This document shows positions 56,774-64,000 of a stretch of 64,000 nucleotides of DNA, in pieces. A model generated the notes under the pieces. The model worked only from the letters and a program-made list of their open reading frames with translations. It did no database searches and had not been told where the DNA came from. Numbering within the stretch: position 1 is the stretch's first letter; each line of letters opens with the position of its first letter. Origin of the DNA: Cercophora sp. LCS_1 (lineage: Eukaryota; Ascomycota; Sordariomycetes; Sordariales; Lasiosphaeriaceae); contig JAPZLL010000037.1 of NCBI GenBank assembly GCA_036250225.1, forward strand, positions 62,001-126,000, read 5' to 3'. Both the position numbers and the translations under genes were made by a program.

Positions 56774-59628
56774 ATGGCCGAGGCGTTTGGGGCCCTTGGC
56801 CTGGCAGCCAACATACTACAATTTACGGAATGCGGCTTCCGGATTGCCAGGACGATGCGGGAGCTGAAGGACAGCACTGACGGAGCGATAGCTTCGAACC
56901 GAGAGTTGGAGCTGTTAGCAGTTGATCTGGGCAAGACGATGGCATGCGTCAATCGCCATGCAGCCTTTCAGGGAACCCCTGAACTGCTGTCCTGCGTCGG
57001 GGCCTGCACGCAACTCTCGGGCGAATTGGTCAAGCTTTTGGGAAGTCTCAAGTGCGATAATCCGAGAAGCACAGCTTGGAGGAGGATCAGAGGGGTCGTC
57101 AAAATACAAAGAAAGGCCGGCGATGTTGAGAGGCTTGAGGAACGTCTTGCTAGATTGCGCGGCCAGATTTGCGATCACGCCAATCTGAGACTCTTGTATG
57201 TCGGCCAGACTTTTCTGTTGACCATTGCTGTTTTGCACCCAAGGAACTGTTGGCTGACCCCTGTTTCAGGTTTGAGCTCGCGACTCAAGGGATATCAGCT
57301 AGCTCATCCCGGGACCAAGTCATTGAGGAGCTCCGAGCACTCTCGGTAAACGTGGCCAAGCTCGCTGAGATAAAGGACTGGGGCATTGCTGATGGAAAAT
57401 CAAGCCCCGGCGACTTCGATAGATTCACCGACTTTGTCGCCAAGTTCAGCTCTTTGGCAGAAGCTTTCCCCCAAGAATACCGCATTAGTCGGTTTCTGGA
57501 CACCCTCAGCTTCTGGCAGATCCAGGAACGCCATGCAACTGTCAGCGATGCGCACCCGGCTACTTTTCAGTGGATCTATGGCAGTTTCCCAAGAGCGAAT
57601 CTTGCCTCATGGATGACTTCGCAGGACAACAACGGCATTTATTGGGTATCGGGCAAGGCTGGATCGGGCAAGTCCACCTTGATGAAGTTCCTGGTCAAGG
57701 AGCGTCGTACAAGGGAGGTTCTCGAACACTGGGCGGGGACTCGGCACCTCATCATCGCCAGCCATTTCTTCTGGAGTGCTGGAACGCCGCTCCAAAAGAC
57801 ACAAGAAGGTTTATTGCGAACCATCCTGTCCCAAATAATGAGCCAAGACACCGAACTTATCCCTCTCCTATGTCCTGACCGCTGGGAGCAGCCGAGCCCA
57901 CCTGGCCCTAGCTCTCGCATGCAAGAACCATGGAGCCGAGACAATCTGTATGGCGTTCTGAAAGACCTTGCCGGCCTTCCCAACTACAACAGGCGGGTTT
58001 GTCTCTTCATTGATGGGTTGGATGAATATCAAGGGGACCATCGAGAGCTACTCAGCCTCCTGTTTGAGGTCTCACAAGCACCGCACATCAAGATATGTGC
58101 ATCTAGTCGGCCCTGAATCGAGTTTAGCCAAGCCTTTGAAGATGCGCAATGGAAGCTCAAGCTCCAGGACTTGACCCGCGACGACATTCGAAAATACACC
58201 ATGGATATTCTATGTCCTGAGCAGCCGAAATACCCGTGGCTCAAGGTTCATGACCGCGCTGTTGCCAGCTCACTCGTGGAGGAGATCTGTGACAGGGCCC
58301 AGGGTGTCTTTCTCTGGGTCTTTCTCGTCGCTCGCTCACTCTCGAGAGGTCTGGCAAATGGCGACAGTATGGCTGATTTGCGGGCCCGGCTAATGGAACT
58401 TCCCGTGGATCTCGAGGAATACTTCGCTCAGATGCTCGACACCATCGACCAGGTATACAGGCCGAGGGCAGCCAGGGCGTTACTCACCCTAGCCCACACA
58501 ACCTTTCCAATGCGGTTGCTATTTTTTCACTTTTTCGATCTCGAGGAGCATAATCCCGATTACGCAGTGGGACAAGAACTTTCCCTTGAGCCCCCGCCAG
58601 AGTCGAAGCAGACCCCGGCCGATGACGCCCAAGCAGTTCCCTCTCACAATTCTCAGTCAACTGTTCTAGCCATTGAACACTACAAGAGAACACAGCTTGT
58701 CGCTCAGTGCAAAGACCTTGTTTGCATCGTCCGCGACCCTGACATTACTGGGCCCGGGGCCTCAGCAGTTACGCTCTTGCACAGGACCGTCTACGACTTT
58801 CTGCGAACCGAAACCATCGAAACTCTCTTGCGGTCTTGGATCAAAGGCTTGTTTGAACCGCGGCTGACTTTATCAAGAGCCTTTCTAGCGACTCTCAAAG
58901 CGACCCCAGACCTCTGCCTTTCCCTTAGAGGGAGTGTGAGGACCTTGGGGACGTCTGTCGATGCACTTATTGCTGCGATCATGGTCTATACGCGCGAGAT
59001 GGAGGGTTTGGGTCTTGAGGGGGAGAGCTGGAAGATCCTTGGCCATATCGACCGTAATGACCCAGGATCCCTGTCCCCGCGCAAAATGAATTCTGTATAC
59101 GGACTGCCCTCGCTCAAAATGGGCAGTCAGACCTTTCTTGAATTGTTGGCGCGCTACAGCAGCTACCATTATCTTGAAAAGGCCATCCCTCGCCTCGGGG
59201 ACGCAGCGAAAGCGAAACTATTATGGAGTGTGGTCGACAGCGTTCAAATCGTCATCAAGGGCGAACAGGGCTGGAGTCTCGGGAGAGCAGAGAATGCCAA
59301 CTTGGAAACAGTCGAGTTACTTCTTCGTCTAGGGATTTCGCCGAACGCTGTGTTGCAGTCTAGTAGTGTTGACGATAAAGCCGCTGAATCAGTCTGGTCC
59401 CGCTACTTGGGAAGGCTTGCTGGGCGATTACGAGACACGACCGCTGTTGATTTTCAAATCTGTTGGCTGATGATGAAGCATGGCGCCGACGTGGGTGCAG
59501 CAGCCCCAGACAGCAAAGATAGAGCCGACGTGCGGGGCATACTGGAGAAGAAATTCGGGCAGGATAAAGCAGTGGTATTGATTCAGCTAGGGGAAGAGAC
59601 GTCAAGGCTTGCTGGCGGTCCAGGATGA
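56774..59628 (+). CDS. NACHT-domain NLR-like protein, interrupted by an in-frame stop
   Basis: Exon 1 is 56774-57195; exon 2 starts at 57270, in phase. Residues 1-140 are the N-terminal helical region typical of fungal NLR-like proteins (MAEAFGALGLAANILQFTECG). The NACHT P-loop is GKAGSGKSTLMKFL and the Walker B is VCLFIDGLDEYQG, followed by ICASSRP. Then comes TGA at 58114-58116, and in the same frame the protein continues IEFSQAFEDAQWKLKLQDLTRDDI to 59628 (about 927 codons in all). Relatives usually have Trp after SSRP, so a TGG-to-TGA change is the simplest reading. The C-terminal 480 residues are helical, with one ankyrin-like stretch (NLETVELLLRLGISPNA). NLRs act in non-self recognition and cell death. 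It is either a pseudogene, two shorter genes (56774-58116 and 58171-59628), or a base error. Confidence 0.78.
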
Positions 59629-59785
59629 ATAGCATCGACTTCAGCTTGATACATCTGAAAGGGGACGACATCAATCAACAACCTCCTTCCTACTACAGCG
59701 CGGACGCCACGATGGGCGGCGCCTGAGGAGTCGCAGAAGTTGGAGATGGAGATATTGAGACACAGAGTGGAATACATAAGTGGTG

Positions 59786-59867
59786 TCATCCCCTAAAGTG
59801 TAAATCCAACGCATATACTCGCGTCCTGTCCTCGAACCTTTGCCACAACGGTGCAACCGCCGTGCGG
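59786..59867 (-). pseudogene. Remnant of a third Zn2Cys6-ankyrin gene (last about 27 codons)
   Basis: Minus-strand translation ends NNRTAVAPLWQRFEDRTRVYALDLHFRG followed by a stop, in parts. This matches the C-terminus of copy B (NNHASVALLLQRFEDRALAYASDQHLRG, stop). DNA similarity is high by eye, including the run CCTGTCCTCGAACCTTTGC on the plus strand in both places. No upstream ankyrin repeats are recognisable, so it is a fragment. Confidence 0.7.
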
Positions 59868-60073
59868 TTATTTTTTAAGAGAGCCTTTTTTTCGCACCCC
59901 TCATTTTGCTTCCTGTCACACTGTGCCCACCTATAACCCTGATCATTTAAAGGTCGTGACTTGTCATGGCCGGCCCCTCGAACACCCAGGTAATCCGTGT
60001 AATTTTTGATGAGTCGGCTTGAGCCAATAATGCATCCGTAGAGCCGGCGCCACCAAACCTGCGGCCAAGAAGG

Positions 60074-60102
60074 CCACACACACACACACATACACACACA
60101 CA
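60074..60102. repeat. CA dinucleotide microsatellite
   Basis: About 29 bases of CA with one interruption (CATA), inside the inverted-repeat spacer. Confidence 0.9.
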
Positions 60103-60198
60103 ACTATCACCACTTCAACTTGGTGTTTTGGCCCCTGAATTGGCGATGCGCACCTGTGGGGTTCCAGAAGACGCAGGGCCTGGTAAGCCAAAACACGC

Positions 60199-60217
60199 AA
60201 AAAAAAAAAAAAAAAAA
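60199..60217. repeat. Homopolymer A tract (19 bases)
   Basis: Nineteen consecutive A in the spacer between the inverted-repeat arms. Confidence 0.9.
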
Positions 60218-61172
60218 GCACATGTCACTACTTCTCCCATTCGTGGCGCGGTGGTTGTGGTCCCCCGCGCGCGGGAGGCGCCGCATTGGCTTCATTGAAA
60301 ATTTCGGATTTACCAATGGTTTCAGGCCTATTGAAAATGACAAAGCTTTACAAGTACCCTCGGTTGCGGGCCAGGGTTATGGGTGGTTACCGTGTGCCGA
60401 GAAGCAAAATGGGGTGTGTGAAAAAAGGCTCTCTTTTTTAATACCGCACATTGGCATGAGGTGACCCCAGTGATGTTTTGTTCGTATTCTCGTTACACAG
60501 AGAAGATGGACAACGTAAAGACGAGGTGTAATACAACCACTGCGGATCTGCTTCCGACGGTGGAAAAGTTCTTAACATCACCAACGAGCCCCAAGGCATC
60601 AAAACGTCCGAGGCAGAAACAGACCAGAGGTGATCAATCATACCATCTCGCCAAGAAATTGGATGCAGCGGAAGGGACAAAGCTATCGCCAAGACACAAC
60701 GCCTTCATGAACAACTAAACCGCAAGACCACCACCTCACCATCTCTTCACCATCAACTAGAACAAAAACCATGAAAGAATTTGACGTTATCTCCGACAAC
60801 GCCATTGTCGCCAACTCTTTGTCACCAATAGGCTGAACCTGATTGGTCCCGGCAACTCGGGTGGCTGGTAGCTTTCTTGGCGCTGCAGCTTCGGGACAAG
60901 TGTCTGGACCAAGCCCAAGAGGGAATAAGCGATTGCGTGATGGCCGTTTCCCCTCGCGCAATATCCCTGCCACCTTTTTCAAAAGCCTCACTGCTGCATA
61001 ATTTGAACTCCACCTCTTCAATCCTCAGAACTCACCACCGTCACTCATTCGCCGCGCCTTCTTCACCCTCAACCTTAATCATTTCGAACCTCCACATTAA
61101 GGTACTCAACAAAGGCCGCCAATCTTATCTCTTGCCGATCCTACAGAGAGAGAACAAATTGAAGACAGCAAA

Positions 61173-62324
61173 ATGTCCCTCGTCTCAACGGTCGTCATCC
61201 CCTCCCCCTTCGCCAACCTCTACCCCCTCTACGAAGTCGACCCAACCGCCGACACCCTCCTCATCGTCCCACCACTGACAACACCATTCGCACCCTGGGA
61301 TCCTCCTTCCGCTGTCACGACAGCAAGCGGGGCAATCACCTCCCCCTCCGGCCTTCGCATTAAAGTCTCCTCCAAACACCTCACCCTCGCGTCGCGCGTC
61401 TTCCGCAACAAACTAGCCTCCTCTCCAACAACCCAATCCGACGGCCGCATCCATCTTACACTCGGCCCGGGATTCGCCCCGAAAGCAGTCCAAATCGTCC
61501 TAAACATCATCCATTCCCGCGGTAGCAAAGTCCCGCGCGAGGTTGATCTGGATACCCTAGCGCAGATTGCGCTGTTCGTTGATAAATTCTCGCTGTTTGA
61601 CGCGGTGGAGGTATACGCCGATCGATGGATTTCGAAACTGGAAGGTTCCGTCCCCGAGGCAGGACAGCGGGATTTGGTGCTCTGGATTTACGCCAGTTAT
61701 GTCTTTCGACGGAACGAGGTGTTTAGGACTGTGACGCGGACGGCTGCTTCGCGGAGCGAGGGTCAGTTGCGGACGCTGGGGTTGCCGATTCGGGAGAAGA
61801 TCGTGCGGGATGTCGATGCCCAGCGACAAAAGTTGGTGGAGAAGTCGGTGGGCGTCGTGCAGGGTGTTTTGGAGGAGTTGACCGAGGGAGAGGGTTGTGA
61901 GCGGTATAGCTGCGATTCGTTCCTCCTGGGCGAGTTGGTCAAGACGCTGCGGAAAAACAAGGTGCAGGTTTGGCCGAGGCCGGAGAGGCCGTTTGACGGC
62001 GTGTCGCATGCCAAGATTGCTGAGGCTGTGAATAGCAGTGCGCAGTTTGGCTGGCAGAAGGGCGTCGAGACGGATTTGTGGGGAAACAAGGTGGTGAATG
62101 GGGTTGGGGCGGCGGCCAAGGTGAATCGCAAGAGGAAGAGCCCTGTTGCGCAGCCGATTACGCCCGAGTCGTCGCCTGAGCCGGCTGCCAGGACGCTGGG
62201 TGGGTTTGATGGACACGAGTGCGCGGCGAGGAAGTTGGTGGCCAGGTTTGAGGAGTTGGATGCGTTCGAGGACGGTGTGGCGGGCTTGGAGTTGGAGAGC
62301 AGCTTGGGGTATCAACTTTATTAG
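61173..62324 (+). CDS. BTB/POZ-like domain protein
   Basis: Single exon, 383 aa. The N-terminal part matches the fungal BTB pattern: DPTADTLLIVPP, then LRIKVSSKHLTLASRVFRNKL (the conserved substrate-adaptor fold start) and a helical region LAQIALFVDKFSLFDAVEVYADRW. The middle is charged and helical; the end has a basic patch (VNRKRKSPVAQP) that could be a nuclear localisation signal. BTB proteins of this type are common in fungi and of mostly unknown role; some act with cullin-3 ligases or in chromatin. The ATG at 61173 is preceded by A-rich sequence (CAAA). Confidence 0.75.
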   Translation: MSLVSTVVIPSPFANLYPLYEVDPTADTLLIVPPLTTPFAPWDPPSAVTTASGAITSPSGLRIKVSSKHLTLASRVFRNKLASSPTTQSDGRIHLTLGPGFAPKAVQIVLNIIHSRGSKVPREVDLDTLAQIALFVDKFSLFDAVEVYADRWISKLEGSVPEAGQRDLVLWIYASYVFRRNEVFRTVTRTAASRSEGQLRTLGLPIREKIVRDVDAQRQKLVEKSVGVVQGVLEELTEGEGCERYSCDSFLLGELVKTLRKNKVQVWPRPERPFDGVSHAKIAEAVNSSAQFGWQKGVETDLWGNKVVNGVGAAAKVNRKRKSPVAQPITPESSPEPAARTLGGFDGHECAARKLVARFEELDAFEDGVAGLELESSLGYQLY

Positions 62325-62526
62325 GCGTAGACCGCGACGGGTTTACTTTGTACCAGTTTGAGAGAAAAGCCAGGCAGTTTCTGTTGCCCATAGTGCAGGA
62401 ATGTAATCGTACAATTTGCTTCCAATGAGAGATCCAACTGACAAATGAAACGAACAAATGAGAGTGATGCTCTATCCGACAAACGAAACGACAAGTGAGA
62501 GTCTCCATCTCTTCGGAATTCTAGGC

Positions 62527-63902
62527 CTATGCCTCTTCGCCTTCGGGGATGGCAAATTTGACCTTACTCAGACTGCCTCTCCTCGACTGCGGGTCCGGCG
62601 CGACGGAAGCTGTGTAAACGGTTGTGCAATACGGTCGTCGGTATCCGGAGCGCAAGACTCGGACCCGGTTCGGTCGGGCAATGTCGTCTCGCTCGCTGGG
62701 TGTTCGGGTGAGGGGAGCATCCTCCTCTGTCAACCAAGACTCGACATCGTGTCGGTCCGCTGAAACAACAGCCCGGGGTCGCGCGATGGCGCTAGAGCGA
62801 GGTTCCCGGGGACTAGCCGGGCGCCGACTCGGTCTGACGCCGTTGCGGAGCATCTCAGCCCGCAGGCGCCGTCGGGAATGTTGGGCAGCAGGACGTCGGC
62901 TGATTCGGTGGTGGACACTCCCTCCTCTCGGGCCCGCCGGACCACGACGACCGGTGTCGCCCTTTTCGCCACGTTCACCTCTTTCACCCCGGTCTCCTTT
63001 GAGTCCGACTCCTTGTTCTCCCTTTTCTCCTCGCTCGCCCTTTTCGCCTCTTTCGCCTCTTTCGCCTCTTTCTCCTGTCAGGCCCTGGACACCCTGGACA
63101 CCCTGAACACCTTGTTCGCCAACATCACCTTTCCCACCGCGCTCTCCGGTGTCGCCCTTTTCACCAGTGTCGCCTTTTTCTCCCTTTTTGCCTTGTTCGC
63201 CCCGCTCGCCAACCTCTCCCTTCTCACCACGCTCGCCACGCAGTCCTTGCTTCCCAGTCTCGCCCTTGATTCCTTGTTCTCCCTTGAACCCTCTCACGCC
63301 AGCCGGCCCCATCGATCCCTGTAAACCTCTTGGGCCAGTCAGACCTCTCGGGCCCGTAGCACCAGGAGGTCCCTGAAGCCCGGGAATGCCAGGGACACCA
63401 GGGATGCCTTGAGGGCCAGGAGGGCCTGGGATTGGCTGATCATCGTCAGTATCGCCCTTCCATCCTTGGGCAGGGAAAAACTTACAATAACCTTAGCCCG
63501 GACCACCTCCTTCTCTTTCTTGCTCGTACCCCGGATACAGCACCACCAGAAAATCGCACCAAAGGATATCACACCAGCAAGAATCATGATGACGGCCATG
63601 GCGACGGTCCCCGACGAGATGCTCTCAGTCGCAGGTGACACGGGGATGGGACTTGTTTCGGCGGCTGCGGCGCGCGTGATGAGTTGGGTCTGGGTTTATC
63701 AGTCTGAGTTCGGGGCTGCTGTTGTCCAAGTTGTCGAGTCATGTTTCGGTGGATCACGAGACTAAAACTGCCACTGCGTCTGGTCTTTTGGTGCTGTCCT
63801 TGGTGTGTAGACGAGAGGAAATGGGGGACTTACGGGTTTTCGGACCACTGTGACGAAGGAGGGGCCGTCATGGCGAGTACTGGGAGCTGTGGTGTTGTCC
63901 AT
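62527..63902 (-). CDS. Single-pass membrane protein with collagen-like Gly-X-Y region
   Basis: Three exons: 63902-63834, 63689-63486 and 63435-62527, about 393 aa, all phase 0. The N-terminus (MDNTTAPSTRHDG) has an NxT site. One helix follows (VAMAVIMILAGVISFGAIFWW), then a basic stop-transfer stretch (RGTSKKEKEVVRAK). Next come about 60 near-uninterrupted Gly-X-Y triplets (PIPGPPGPQGIPG..., then KGEQGIKGETGKQG...), switching from Pro-rich to charged GEK/GDK/GER triplets. The last about 130 residues are Arg/Ser-rich and not collagenous. Collagen-like proteins occur in some fungi, including adhesins of pathogens. By the positive-inside rule the triplets would be cytoplasmic, which is unusual. 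No hydrophobic signal peptide precedes the helix. Confidence 0.8.
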
Positions 63903-64000
63903 CTTGGACTGCAGCAGTGGTGCTTGGAGTGGTTTTGTTGCAGGAACTGGGAGGATGGGATGCTGAAGATTTGGGCGTCGACGGACAACTGGAAAGGAAC

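Larger units (their letters stand above)
59862..60449. repeat. Inverted repeat pair (79/77 bp arms)
   Basis: The arm at 59862-59940, read on the minus strand, closely matches the arm at 60373-60449 read on the plus strand. Both run from AGGGTTAT through AGAAGCAAAATG-like and GGCTCTCTT sequence to CCGCAC, with about 60 of 78 positions agreeing by eye. The 432-base spacer holds simple repeats. The arms encode similar peptides (GYRWAQCDRKQNEGCEK and GYGWLPCAEKQNGVCEK). It may be a non-autonomous element or two copies of a gene relic. Confidence 0.65.
59629..61172. other. Gene-free stretch with relics and simple repeats
   Basis: About 1.5 kb. It contains a remnant of the Zn2Cys6-ankyrin gene's 3' end (59786-59867), a pair of inverted repeats (59862-59940 and 60373-60449), a CA microsatellite (60074-60102) and a 19-base A tract (60199-60217). 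No intact gene is supported. The last part should contain the promoter of the BTB gene. Confidence 0.6.

Noticed and set aside
58090..58135. Intron that would remove the TGA in the NLR
   Set aside because: The only GT...AG pair around the stop is about 22 bases apart, far too short for a fungal intron.
59964..60221. Minus-strand frame with Cys/Val repeats as a cysteine-rich peptide
   Set aside because: The cysteines come from translating the CA microsatellite; nothing else supports a gene.
62624..63324. Plus-strand open frames rich in Ser/Pro/Arg and Phe/Ser
   Set aside because: They are antisense shadows of the collagen-like triplets on the minus strand.

Overview
The window is nuclear DNA of a filamentous ascomycete (Pezizomycotina, most like a Sordariomycete). 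The evidence is GC-rich genes on both strands, short introns of about 45-140 bases with GTAAGT/GTATGT donors and CTAAC/CTGAC branch sites, and families typical of these fungi: HET, 2EXR, DUF3176, Zn2Cys6, fungal NACHT proteins and large transporter families. I placed exons by hand, accepting a junction when the splice signals, reading phase and protein continuity agreed. No rRNA, tRNA, CRISPR array or intact transposon was seen.

Region 1 (0-13.8 kb) is mostly metabolism and transport: a very-long-chain acyl-CoA synthetase/fatty-acid transporter ending in a peroxisomal AKL signal (-), a protein kinase with a C-terminal propeller-like region (+), a CorA-type metal-ion transporter (-), a nine-exon amino-acid permease (+) and an intact 2EXR protein (+). 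The 2EXR gene is followed by a decayed copy (14.3-15.5 kb) and a short third remnant (15.74 kb).

Region 2 (16.8-33.1 kb) holds a DUF3176 membrane protein, a long gene-poor stretch (18.8-21.9 kb), a BNR-4 type protein, two sugar-porter MFS transporters and two genes of unknown function.

Region 3 (34-60 kb) looks like an accessory, self/non-self recognition-like island. It holds a HET-domain protein, an interrupted NACHT NLR and a two-gene module present twice in inverted orientation. Each module pairs an N-terminal Zn2Cys6 cluster fused to ankyrin repeats with a divergently transcribed small single-pass membrane protein. Copy A is at 40.2-44.2 kb and copy B at 47.5-51.1 kb. A secreted beta-lactamase-like serine hydrolase lies between them. 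A degraded piece of the ankyrin gene's 3' end survives at 59.8 kb beside a 79/77-bp inverted repeat. Two other membrane-protein genes and a small unknown gene fill 52-57 kb.

Region 4 (61-64 kb) contains a BTB/POZ-like protein and a single-pass membrane protein with a collagen-like Gly-X-Y region. The duplicated Zn2Cys6-ankyrin/membrane-protein module is the strongest candidate for an undescribed system. Its two copies share gene order, divergent orientation and intron positions and phases, while the proteins have diverged strongly.
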